A stretch of 14,384 bases of DNA from an uncultured Oscillospiraceae bacterium. Its GTDB lineage: Bacteria > Bacillota > Clostridia > Oscillospirales > Oscillospiraceae. The number at the start of each line of letters is the position of its first letter. The first letter of the stretch is position 1. Positions 6,322 through 13,119 of this stretch are shown piece by piece. The notes under the pieces were generated by a model. The model saw only the letters and a list, made by a program, of their open reading frames with translations, searched no databases and was not told the origin of the DNA. The position numbers and the translations under genes were made by a program. Location of the stretch: assembly GCA_910588455.1 (NCBI GenBank), contig CAJUPG010000052.1, positions 1 through 14,384 of the forward strand, given 5' to 3'.

Positions 6322-6875
6322 GGGGTCCCCTCCTCTCGGTACAGCTGAATCAGCACGCTGGCCTGAACCTGCGCGTTATTATCCTGGGTGGTGGAGGCGG
6401 TGTTCACCATAGTTCCCGCCACCAGGGAGGAGGTCTCCAGATTGCGGACAATCTCCGCCGTCTGGGCCAGGGTCACCCCGGAAAACTGCACCTGCACCGT
6501 ATCCCCGGTAATGGAAATCGAATCCATCGCCGCCCCGGCCGACGCCTGGTCCAGCATGGCCAGCACCTCCATGCGGGGGATGGTCTCCCGCTCCTCCTCC
6601 GTGGCCGAGTAGCGGCTGTAGCGCTCCTGCACCTCGTCGTAGTCCACCAGCTCCGCCATCACGCCCAAAAACCGCTCCTCCGCCGCGTCCCGGGTCTGAA
6701 CGGCCTGCTGCGTCTCCATCCACAGGTCGTATACCAACAGCTTGGACAGCCCCAGCAGGCAGGTGAGGGCGAACAGAACATACAGCGCAACGGTAGCGGG
6801 CTTGGTGGTGCGGTCGGGCTTATAGAACAGGTTCATGGTCCGCTTGGCGGGGTAGGCTGTCTTTCGTCTGCTCAT
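6318..6875 (-). CDS. pilN: PilN-like type IV pilus assembly protein
   Basis: 185-residue bitopic membrane protein. It has a cytoplasmic N-terminus with MNLFYKPDR (residues 14-22), a membrane helix at about 27-49, a coiled-coil region to about 100, then a small alpha/beta domain containing DSISITGDTVQVQFSG. The MNLFY segment sits where classical PilN has the INLLP motif that inserts into PilM, so it may be the PilM contact; that is inference. The gene is coupled to its neighbours on both sides, with ATGA overlaps with pilM upstream and pilO downstream. GGAGG lies 6 bases before the start. It could be called a generic fimbrial assembly protein; context makes PilN the best name. Confidence 0.82.
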   Translation of the reverse strand: MSRRKTAYPAKRTMNLFYKPDRTTKPATVALYVLFALTCLLGLSKLLVYDLWMETQQAVQTRDAAEERFLGVMAELVDYDEVQERYSRYSATEEERETIPRMEVLAMLDQASAGAAMDSISITGDTVQVQFSGVTLAQTAEIVRNLETSSLVAGTMVNTASTTQDNNAQVQASVLIQLYREEGTP

Positions 6876-7855
6876 GCTTTTCCTCCCATCGCCCCGCCGG
6901 CGGCAAAGACGCCGGCGGCTGCCCCCTCCTGGGCGCCGTGCAGGAGCTCCGCCGGGTCCAGCAGCGCCAGTCCCGCTACATCCGCAATGGACTGGCGCAG
7001 CAGCGGCATGGCCGCTCCGCCCCCTACCAGATAGACCCCCTCCAGGCTGCTGGAGCGGTAGGTAAACTGATAGAAGTTGATTACTTTTAAAATCTCTACC
7101 GCGATGTGCTCACAGACCTCCGCCACGGCGGGGACGGACAGCACATTTTGATAATTGCCCGCCTTGTAGGTCCCCGCCAGGAAGGCGTCCACCCCCAGCT
7201 CGCCGGCCACCACCAGGTCCAGGTTCCGGCCTCCCATGCCAATCTGGCGGGTGGCCTGAACCCGGTCCTTCCACACCACGGTAATCCGGGTGAACTGGTG
7301 GCCCAGGTCCACAAAGCAGAACTCCTCCCCCTGGGGCTGGCTCTGGGCCAGCTGAATCAGGGCCATTTCCTGGGGGAGTACCGTTTTCAGCCGGATGCCC
7401 GCCTGCGCAAACATCCGGTAGTACCCCGCCAGCACCTCCTTGGAGGCTGCCGCCGCCATCATGGGCAGGCCGTTGGCGGGGTCCTCCCCCTCAGCGGGCT
7501 CGCACATGGCGTAATCGCAGTAATATTGGTCCGCCACTCCCTGGATAAAATCGGTAAACTCATAGGGCAGGTTCATCAGCAACTGGTCCGTGGTCATTTT
7601 GGGCATACTCACCAGCCGGCAGATCACCTGGCTGGGGGGCAGAACCAGGGCCGCCTGCGCCCGGGGCAGCGACAGCTCCTTTTTTGTCTGCTTCAAAAAC
7701 TGGGCAAAGGCATGGGGCAGCGCAATATTGCCCCCCTCGTCCACCATGTTTTCCGGCAGACGGACCTCCTCCAGCCGCACCACGCTGTTGTCCCGGAGCA
7801 CGGCAATTTTCATGCTGCTGCTGCCCAGATCGAAGCCAAGACGCGTTTTTCCCAT
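6872..7855 (-). CDS. pilM: PilM, actin-like type IV pilus assembly ATPase
   Basis: Cytoplasmic actin-fold protein of 327 residues that links the PilB/PilT motors to PilN-PilO. The nucleotide-binding elements of the actin/FtsA fold are visible: GFDLGSSSMKIAVL (residues 7-20, phosphate 1), FVDLGHQFTRITVV (181-194, phosphate 2) and GVYLVGGGAAMPLL (273-286, adenosine). LPYEF (96-100) is also common in PilM. The ATG at 7855 has GGAGAGGGA just upstream and follows the pilD stop by 18 bases. The C-terminus is Ala/Gly-rich (GAAAGVFAAGGAMGG) and overlaps pilN by 4 bases. Confidence 0.92.
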   Translation of the reverse strand: MGKTRLGFDLGSSSMKIAVLRDNSVVRLEEVRLPENMVDEGGNIALPHAFAQFLKQTKKELSLPRAQAALVLPPSQVICRLVSMPKMTTDQLLMNLPYEFTDFIQGVADQYYCDYAMCEPAEGEDPANGLPMMAAAASKEVLAGYYRMFAQAGIRLKTVLPQEMALIQLAQSQPQGEEFCFVDLGHQFTRITVVWKDRVQATRQIGMGGRNLDLVVAGELGVDAFLAGTYKAGNYQNVLSVPAVAEVCEHIAVEILKVINFYQFTYRSSSLEGVYLVGGGAAMPLLRQSIADVAGLALLDPAELLHGAQEGAAAGVFAAGGAMGGKA

Positions 7856-7873
7856 ACTTCCCTCTCCTTTTTC

Positions 7874-8662
7874 TCAAAACAAACTAAAATACCACTGAAT
7901 CAGCGGCTGGCCAAAGCAAATGGTGAGCACCGCCCCCGCCCCCAAAAAGGGGCCGAAGGCTACCGCTGTTTTCCGCTTTTTTCCTGCCAGGGCCGCGTAC
8001 CCCAGCCCCAGAAAGCACCCTGCCAGCAGGCAAAGCAGAAGCTCCGCCCAGGTCATGTAAAGGGCCAGGATAAACAGCAGCTTGATGTCGCCGCCGCCCA
8101 TAAGCTCCCGGCCGGCAAGCCGTTCCCCCGCCAGAACCAGCGCCAGCAGCACCGCCGGCACGCCCCAGGCGGCCAGAATTTCCGGTCCCGCCTGTTCCAC
8201 CCGCACCCCCAGCAGCCACAGCCAGAACAGCCGGTTGACCGCCAGGGCCAGCAGCATACCGTCGGGAATGATCCGCATATGCCAGTCGGCCAGAGACACG
8301 GCCAGCAGCAGTCCGGCGAAAATCAGCCACTGACTCAGCTCCACCGTCAAGCCGAACCGCAGGAGCATACACAAAAAACACGCGGCCCCCGCCACCTCCG
8401 CCACCAGACAGTCCACCGGGATTTTCTCCCCGCAGAAGCGGCAGCGGCCCCGGTGGAGCAGAAAGCTGAACAGCGGCACCAGGTCCCGTACCCCCAGAGC
8501 ATGGCCGCAGGAGGTACAGTGAGAGCGCCCCAGAAAGATTTCCTCCCCCACCGCCCAGCGGGAGACGGCGCAGTCCAAAAAACTGCCCACTACCATCCCG
8601 ATCACGGCAATCCAGAAGAAATAAAAGCAGGTTACGAGAAGGATTGTTGCTTCCAATGACAC
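7874..8662 (-). CDS. pilD: Prepilin peptidase / N-methyltransferase PilD
   Basis: Membrane aspartyl protease that cleaves prepilin leaders just before the Phe and usually methylates the new N-terminus. It has 262 residues with about eight hydrophobic segments. The zinc-binding domain of the bifunctional enzymes is present: Cys49-x2-Cys52 and Cys74-x2-Cys77. The two catalytic aspartates are Asp126 in DWHMRIIPD and Asp192 in MGGGDIKLL. GSFLDC near residue 26 and FGPFLGAG near 236 are also conserved. The start is GTG at 8662, supported by AAAGGAG nine bases upstream. Its substrates are very probably the three prepilins encoded just upstream in the same cluster. Confidence 0.94.
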   Translation of the reverse strand: MSLEATILLVTCFYFFWIAVIGMVVGSFLDCAVSRWAVGEEIFLGRSHCTSCGHALGVRDLVPLFSFLLHRGRCRFCGEKIPVDCLVAEVAGAACFLCMLLRFGLTVELSQWLIFAGLLLAVSLADWHMRIIPDGMLLALAVNRLFWLWLLGVRVEQAGPEILAAWGVPAVLLALVLAGERLAGRELMGGGDIKLLFILALYMTWAELLLCLLAGCFLGLGYAALAGKKRKTAVAFGPFLGAGAVLTICFGQPLIQWYFSLF

Positions 8663-8721
8663 GGCTGATAACTCCTTTTGCTATATAATTTGTCTCTACA
8701 ACCTTGTAGGGGCGGGTGCAA

Positions 8722-8983
8722 TTCATTTCCGTCCCACGCCGCGCACCACCGCCTCCAGATTAGGGGAACTCTGTTCTGCGTTCCGGCCGGACTGTGCCCG
8801 CGTCTTGACACAGCGTTGGCGGGGGGGGGGCCTGGTCCATGCAGGGGTACGTTGCAGGAGGGCGCCCTGCCGCAGCCTGCCGGCCGGAGCAGTCCGAAAG
8901 CAGAAAGAAGGAGATGTGGTGGAGAGGGGTGTCCAAACTCTCCCCCGAAAGGCGCGGTGGTGCGGGGCGCGGGGCGGAAGTGA
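8722..8983. repeat. MITE-like fold-back inverted repeat
   Basis: Outer arms 8722-8752 and 8953-8983 match as an inverted repeat at about 26 of 31 positions (shared core CGCACCACCGC). Further in, CGGACTG near 8787 pairs with CAGTCCG at 8890-8896, and TTCTGC near 8774 pairs with GCAGAA near 8901, so the whole 262 bases can fold back on itself. There is no transposase and no clear target-site duplication. It could be a miniature mobile element, an intergenic repeat family or a structured mRNA segment. Confidence 0.6.
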
Positions 8984-9057
8984 GCCGTCCGAGTCAGACG
9001 GCCTCCAAGAGCCGCGCAGGCGCACGGACCTTGGAGGCCGCCCGCGAATGCGGGCGG
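8984..9057. repeat. Cluster of three GC-rich hairpins after the last prepilin gene
   Basis: Three adjacent perfect inverted repeats: GCCGTC/GACGGC (8984-8989 and 8997-9002), GGCCTCCAAG/CTTGGAGGCC (9000-9009 and 9030-9039) and CCGCCCGC/GCGGGCGG (9038-9045 and 9050-9057). They begin 20 bases after the prepilin stop codon on the minus strand. None is followed by a U-tract, so they are not clear intrinsic terminators. They may protect the 3' end of the pilin transcript or be repeat-element debris. Confidence 0.6.
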
Positions 9058-9076
9058 GCACAATATTTATTTTAAG

Positions 9077-9529
9077 TTAAGGCTGTTCCCACTCAATAGT
9101 AACTGTCGGGTTAGCATCGCCTGCCGCAGGTGGCGTTACTGTTACTTTAATAATCTCACCAGTATGAGGTGTAGTATTGGCACCCGATGCTGTACCTTGC
9201 CCATAGGGTACAATCCCTGTAGATTCTTTTACTAATGATCCAAGATTGCTGTCAACTTTGTAATAAGCCGTTCCACCATCGCTAGAGTTAATACCTGTTT
9301 CAGTAGCATCGGTACTTCCTTTATCAAAAGTCATATACGCAATAATCGCTAAAGCTTTTGCATCACGTTCATTAGCAGTGTCTACAGCTTCTCTAGATTT
9401 TTCCAATGCATTGTTCATCATCGGAATCGAAACCGCGATCAAAATCGCGATAATAGCGACCACAATCAGCATTTCAACCAGCGTAAAGCCGCCCTGGTTT
9501 TTCAGTTTTGCTCTCAATTTCTCCATCAT
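9077..9529 (-). CDS. Type IV prepilin (third of three paralogs)
   Basis: Pilin subunit precursor of 150 residues. It has a basic leader MMEKLRAKLKNQGG, then the PilD cleavage site before Phe15 and the mature start FTLVEMLIVVAIIAILIAVS, with Glu5 of the mature protein (Glu19) present. The hydrophobic helix continues through SIPMMNNALEKSREA. The soluble head is polar, rich in Thr/Gly/Ser, and lacks cysteine. Its end (YGQGT...GEIIKVTV...TIEW) aligns with the ends of the other two pilins here. GGAAG lies 6 bases before the ATG at 9529; the next codon is also ATG (9526). Behind the signal region the gene is clearly AT-richer than its neighbours. Whether it is a major or minor pilin cannot be told from sequence. 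Confidence 0.93.
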   Translation of the reverse strand: MMEKLRAKLKNQGGFTLVEMLIVVAIIAILIAVSIPMMNNALEKSREAVDTANERDAKALAIIAYMTFDKGSTDATETGINSSDGGTAYYKVDSNLGSLVKESTGIVPYGQGTASGANTTPHTGEIIKVTVTPPAAGDANPTVTIEWEQP

Positions 9530-9563
9530 AAGAATCTTCCTTTCCTTCCATTGGAATCAGTCT

Positions 9564-9658
9564 GGCAGCTAAGGCTACCACCCGTTTGTTATGGGGGTGA
9601 GTGCCCATCGTCTACCCACGGGTAGACGACTATTTTTAAAAATAGTGCCTTCCGTGGG
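9564..9658 (-). other. Stacked hairpins in the leader of the last prepilin gene
   Basis: The 221-base gap between two prepilin genes holds several adjacent structures. These are a perfect 18-base palindrome ACTATTTTTAAAAATAGT (9629-9646), a perfect 8-base-pair hairpin CGTCTACC-CACG-GGTAGACG (9609-9628) directly beside it, a hairpin built on CCACCC/GGGTGA (9573-9605), and GGCAGC/GCTACC (9564-9579). The sequence CCCACGG (9615-9621) can instead pair with CCGTGGG (9652-9658), which would exclude the second hairpin. No known riboswitch core is recognisable. Confidence 0.55.
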
Positions 9659-9750
9659 GGAGATTCTTAAATTTTACAGTTCTCCAACTGATGGTTACTC
9701 ATCCCCAGCCGAACTTGCCAACCCGATCTGAGTGGCTGAGGGAGTGTTTT

Positions 9751-10194
9751 TTAGGTAGTCGTAGTAGGTTTAGCGTAATGGGGTTTACTAGTTGCAGTGG
9801 ACCAATCACAAGTCACAGATCCATCTATTTTCAGAGTAACTTTGATGTATCCATCTTCATGATCTTTACATTGACCATATTTAAAATCGTCACCTGCTGT
9901 TGTAGGAACTTCAACCAGTGAACCCGCAGAACCACTCACTTGATAAGCAAAAACAGCGGTCCTAGCATCACCTGTACCAGTCCAAGTAATATCCTCACTC
10001 AAAAACTTGACTTCCGCTAAAGCGACTGCCGAGCGTTCATTCGCTGTGTCTGTAGCCTCTTTGGCTTTATCCAAAGCGCTAGTCACCAGCGGAATCGACA
10101 CCGCGATCAAAATCGCGATAATCGCAACCACAATCAGCATTTCAATGAGCGTAAAGCCGCCGTTTTTCTGGAATTTTTCCCTCAACCCTTTCAT
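9751..10194 (-). CDS. Type IV prepilin (second of three paralogs)
   Basis: Pilin subunit precursor of 147 residues. The leader MKGLREKFQKNGG is followed by cleavage before Phe14 and the mature start FTLIEMLIVVAIIAILIAVS with Glu5 (Glu18). The helix continues as IPLVTSALDKAKEATDTANERSA, very like the other two paralogs. The head has two cysteines (QCKDH and VTCDW) that may form the C-terminal disulfide loop common in pilins. The C-terminus ends in four threonines. The ATG at 10194 is preferred; AAGGAGG is about 14 bases upstream, a long spacing. The frame is open further up, but the added residues do not look like a leader. The head-coding part is AT-rich compared with flanking pil genes. Confidence 0.92.
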   Translation of the reverse strand: MKGLREKFQKNGGFTLIEMLIVVAIIAILIAVSIPLVTSALDKAKEATDTANERSAVALAEVKFLSEDITWTGTGDARTAVFAYQVSGSAGSLVEVPTTAGDDFKYGQCKDHEDGYIKVTLKIDGSVTCDWSTATSKPHYAKPTTTT

Positions 10195-10321
10195 TATTAG
10201 GAAATCTTCCTCCTTCCTTGTCTGAATCAAAATATATATTCAGAGCCCGGGTTGGCGGAGGCTCGGAATACCAAAATTGGTTTGTTGTGTTCTATGCAGG
10301 GACGGACTGCGGCCGCCCGAG

Positions 10322-10810
10322 TCAGTGCGCGTCGCCGCACAAATCTTTGTCCCAGGTTACCCCTGCTGTGCCGTTGATTTTTTTCGCCCAAGCTAATTGA
10401 ATCGTTCCATCTTCCAAGACCTTAACCCAGAGGTAAGCGTCTTGATGTCCATGGGTCACGCACTTTCCGTAGGCGGAACCTTTTTCAATACTGTCACTCC
10501 ACGGAACAAGAGTTCCCGTTCCATCTCCGGCTTTGTAGAGGTATGCTCCGTTGGTACCCTCCGACTCCGCAGCCCCTTTAATCTCGCCGGACAAAAACTG
10601 CACTGCCGCGATTGCCTTGGCCGAGCGTTCATTCGCTGCATCGGTGGTGCAGCGAACTCTGTCCAGCGCGCTGGACACCATGGGAATCGACACCGCCACC
10701 AAAACAGCAATAACCGCCACGACAATCAGCATTTCAGCCAGGGTAAAGCCATTTTCACCCCGCATTTTTGCTATCCCAAGGGAATCATCCCCTTTCCATA
10801 TGCCGGCCAC
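10322..10810 (-). CDS. Type IV prepilin (first of three paralogs)
   Basis: Pilin subunit precursor of 162 residues from a GTG start, or 147 from an internal ATG at 10765. The cleavage site is in ENG-FTLAEMLIVVAVIAVLVAVS, with Glu5 of the mature protein present (Glu26). The GTG at 10810 has GAGGG about 6 bases upstream, partly within the pilC stop region, which implies translational coupling to pilC. The internal ATG would give a short 6-residue leader but lacks a nearby ribosome site. The head has cysteines in VRCTT, GKCVTH and DLCGD. Its end (YGKCV...YLWVKVLEDGTIQLAW) aligns with the other two pilins. Base composition is closer to the assembly genes than that of its two paralogs. Confidence 0.92.
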   Translation of the reverse strand: MAGIWKGDDSLGIAKMRGENGFTLAEMLIVVAVIAVLVAVSIPMVSSALDRVRCTTDAANERSAKAIAAVQFLSGEIKGAAESEGTNGAYLYKAGDGTGTLVPWSDSIEKGSAYGKCVTHGHQDAYLWVKVLEDGTIQLAWAKKINGTAGVTWDKDLCGDAH

Positions 10811-10819
10811 TACAGTCCC

Positions 10820-12028
10820 TCAAATTGAAGCATACATACTGAACATAGGCAGATAAACCGCCATCAGGATAAACACGACAAAAATCGCCAGCACCACAAT
10901 GATGGCCGGCTCCAGCAGGGCCAGCGCCCGCTTGGTGCGCACCTCCACCTCATTGTCGTAATACTCCGCCAGCACCTTCAGTGTGGATTCCATCGCGCCC
11001 GTGGCCTCGCCCACCGCCGTCATCTGCACCAGCATTCCGGGCAGCTCCTTGGTGTAGCTCATGCACTCGCCCAGGCTCCGGCCGCCCTCCACCCCCGGCA
11101 GGGTGGACAAAATCTCCCCCGCCATGCACAGGTTGGTCATGGTCCGGCCAGATACCTCAATGGACTGCAAAATGGGCATTCCCGCCGTCAGCAGGGTGGA
11201 CATGGTGTGGGCAAACTGGCTGGCTCCGGACATCCGCACAATCTCCCCCATGATGGGCAGCTTCAGCTGAGCCCGGGCCAGAACCGGCCCGCCCTTCTGG
11301 GTCATCCCAAAGGCCTGCACCGCCAGAATCACCGCCGCCAGAATGCCCGCCAGCATCAGGGTGTATTTTTGGAAAAAGTCCGAGATTCCAATCAGCGCCA
11401 CCGTCACCCACGGCAGCTCGATGTTCATGCTCTGGAACATACTGGTAAACGTGGGCACCGCGTAGCCCATGATAATGGACACTACCACAATCGCCACCAA
11501 AATCACAAACGCAGGATAGGTCAACGCGCTTACCACGCTCTCCCGGGTCTTGTTCATCCGCTCGAAGTAATCCGCCATCCGCTCGAAGGAGGAGAGCAGA
11601 TCACCGGACTCCTCCCCCGCCCGCACGGTCTCCCGGAAGGTCACGGGCAGGGATTTCTCTCCCCGCTGGGAAAAGCTGTAGCTCAGGGCCCAGCCGTTGG
11701 ACACGTCCTCAGACACCTGCCGCAGCAGCCGCTTTAGGGTTTTGTCCTCGCACTGTTCCGCCACCAGATCCACCGTCTGCACCAGGGGCAGACCGGCTTT
11801 TAAAATGATGGAAAACTGCTGGCAGGTCAAGGCCAGGCTTTTGGCGCTGATTTTCTGAAACCGGGCGAAGGGGTCCTTGGTGACCGCCTTGGGGACCTCC
11901 TTCAAGGACAGAACAATTTCACAGCTCTGTCGGATTTGGGCCACCGCCTCGGTCTGACTCACCGCCTCCACCACGCCGTTTACTTTTTCGCCGCTGGAGT
12001 AGGCCGCTTCATATTTGTAAGTAGGCAT
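10820..12028 (-). CDS. pilC: PilC, type IV pilus inner-membrane platform protein
   Basis: Membrane platform on which PilB and PilT act to add or remove pilins. It has 402 residues, typical for PilC/GspF. Two copies of the T2SSF domain are visible. The first runs from about residue 68 (CQQFSIILKAGLPLVQ) to about 192 with the helix FVILVAIVVVSIIMGYAVP. The second runs from about 270 (SQFAHTMSTLLTAGMPILQS) to about 395 (LEPAIIVVLAIFVVFILMAV). FRETVRAGEESGDL (131-144) and MTAVGEATGAME (336-347) are the paired family motifs. The N-terminal YKYEA and VNGVVEAVSQTEA are also standard. The ATG at 12028 comes 3 bases after the pilT stop. Confidence 0.95.
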   Translation of the reverse strand: MPTYKYEAAYSSGEKVNGVVEAVSQTEAVAQIRQSCEIVLSLKEVPKAVTKDPFARFQKISAKSLALTCQQFSIILKAGLPLVQTVDLVAEQCEDKTLKRLLRQVSEDVSNGWALSYSFSQRGEKSLPVTFRETVRAGEESGDLLSSFERMADYFERMNKTRESVVSALTYPAFVILVAIVVVSIIMGYAVPTFTSMFQSMNIELPWVTVALIGISDFFQKYTLMLAGILAAVILAVQAFGMTQKGGPVLARAQLKLPIMGEIVRMSGASQFAHTMSTLLTAGMPILQSIEVSGRTMTNLCMAGEILSTLPGVEGGRSLGECMSYTKELPGMLVQMTAVGEATGAMESTLKVLAEYYDNEVEVRTKRALALLEPAIIVVLAIFVVFILMAVYLPMFSMYASI

Positions 12029-12031
12029 TGG

Positions 12032-13108
12032 TTAAAATCCCCTCTTGAACCCCGCGCCCCCCATGGTTCCAGGGGTTTTTCCCGCGTTCTGGGGGTCCCG
12101 CAGGGCGCTCTCATAGGTCTCCCGGCTGATGGTCCCAGCGTTGAACAGGTTTTGCAGGGTCTTGTCCATGAGCACATTGCCAATATTGCCGGTGGTCTGG
12201 ATGGAATTGGCAATCTGGGGGGTCTTGCCTTCCCGGATCAGATTCCGGATGGCTCCGTCGGTTTTCATCACCTCACAGGCCAGGACCCGGCCTCCCCCCA
12301 CCTTGGGCAGAAGCTGCTGGCTGAGTACGGCCTTTAAAGACATGGATAATTGCAGCCGGATCTGTTGCTGCCGCTGGGCGGGGAACACGTCCACGATCCG
12401 GTCGATGGAGTCGGCGGCGGAGTTGGTATGGACTGTTCCGAACACCAGATGGCCCGTCTCGGCGGCGGTGAGGGCGGTCTCGATGGTCTCCAGGTCCCGC
12501 ATCTCGCCCACCAGAATCACGTCCGGATCCTCCCGCAGGGCCGCCCGCAGGCCGGCGGCGAAGGACTGGGTGTCCTTGCCGATCTCCCGCTGATTGATTA
12601 CGCACCTCTCCGGGGTGTAGACGTACTCTATGGGGTCCTCCAGGGTCAGAATGTGTTTATATTCGGTTTTGTTGATTTCATTCAGGACCGCCGCCAGCGT
12701 GGTGGATTTGCCCGAGCCGGTCTCGCCGGTAATCAGTACCAGTCCCTGGCTGTAGCCGGGGAACTCCGCGACCACTTTGGGCAGGCCCAGCTCCGCCATA
12801 TTGGGAATGTGCTCGTTCAAAAGCCGGATGGCGGCGGACCAGTTTCCCTGCTGGCGGAACAGGTTGATACGGCACCGTACCCCCCCGATGGTTAAGGCCA
12901 GATCCGCCTCCCCCACCGCCCGGGCCTGTCCGTACTCCCCGTTCGCCAGCTCCTGGGCGATGTTGGCGCAGGCCTCCGCCGTCAGGGGCACATTTTCCAT
13001 TTCCCGGATGGACCCGTCCACCCGGTAGCGGGGGGTCAGCCCGCACACCAGATGGATGTCGGAGGCCCGGTCCTGCCTTGCTTTTTGTACCAATTGCTCT
13101 GCTGTCAT
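12032..13108 (-). CDS. pilT: PilT, type IV pilus retraction ATPase
   Basis: Hexameric cytoplasmic ATPase that powers pilus retraction and twitching motility. It has 358 residues, standard for PilT. Walker A is GETGSGKST (128-136), the Asp box LEDPIEYVY is at 156-164, Walker B is DVILVGEMRD (196-205) and the His box is GHLVFGTVHTNSA (219-231). The retraction-specific motif AIRNLIRE is present exactly at 286-293, which separates PilT from PilB-type motors. The N-terminal ASDIHL (15-20) belongs to the PAS-like domain. A GGGAGG ribosome site precedes the ATG, and the gene starts 11 bases after the pilB stop. The last 15 residues are Gly/Lys-rich and not conserved in the family as far as I know. 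Confidence 0.96.
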   Translation of the reverse strand: MTAEQLVQKARQDRASDIHLVCGLTPRYRVDGSIREMENVPLTAEACANIAQELANGEYGQARAVGEADLALTIGGVRCRINLFRQQGNWSAAIRLLNEHIPNMAELGLPKVVAEFPGYSQGLVLITGETGSGKSTTLAAVLNEINKTEYKHILTLEDPIEYVYTPERCVINQREIGKDTQSFAAGLRAALREDPDVILVGEMRDLETIETALTAAETGHLVFGTVHTNSAADSIDRIVDVFPAQRQQQIRLQLSMSLKAVLSQQLLPKVGGGRVLACEVMKTDGAIRNLIREGKTPQIANSIQTTGNIGNVLMDKTLQNLFNAGTISRETYESALRDPQNAGKTPGTMGGAGFKRGF

Positions 13109-13119
13109 AAAAATCCTCC

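Larger units (their letters stand above)
8663..9076. other. Non-coding spacer between the last prepilin gene and pilD
   Basis: About 410 bases with no convincing gene. It contains, from high to low coordinates, a group of GC-rich hairpins (8984-9057), a fold-back inverted repeat (8722-8983) with a G10 tract inside, a small perfect inverted repeat CTACAA-CC-TTGTAG (8696-8709) and the pilD ribosome site. Open frames on both strands are rich in Gly, Pro and Arg, lack good ribosome sites and mirror each other across the inverted repeat, so I read them as spurious. I found no strong promoter for pilD. Confidence 0.7.

Noticed and set aside
7106..8659. Open frame of about 517 codons on the + strand opposite pilM and pilD
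   Set aside because: Low-complexity, His/Gln/Pro-rich translation and full overlap with two genes that carry catalytic motifs on the other strand.
8686..8730. Promoter for pilD (TTGCAC ... TAGAGA, 17-base spacer)
   Set aside because: The -10 match is poor, and the better TTATAT sequence nearby has no -35 at a usable distance.
8678..8983. Possible small genes on both strands in the spacer upstream of pilD, ending in similar VVRG-GRK residues
   Set aside because: The matching ends on opposite strands are explained by the inverted repeat. Ribosome sites and credible starts are missing, and composition is Pro/Arg/Gly-rich.
9000..9057. Intrinsic terminator after the last prepilin gene
   Set aside because: The stems are strong, but no U-tract follows any of them on the minus strand, so termination cannot be supported.
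9530..9750. Cyclic di-GMP riboswitch in front of a pilin gene, as known for Clostridioides pilA1
   Set aside because: The conserved GEMM segments (GGCAAACC, GACGCAAAGCC) are absent. A GGGCACT string recalls class II but lacks the rest of its core.
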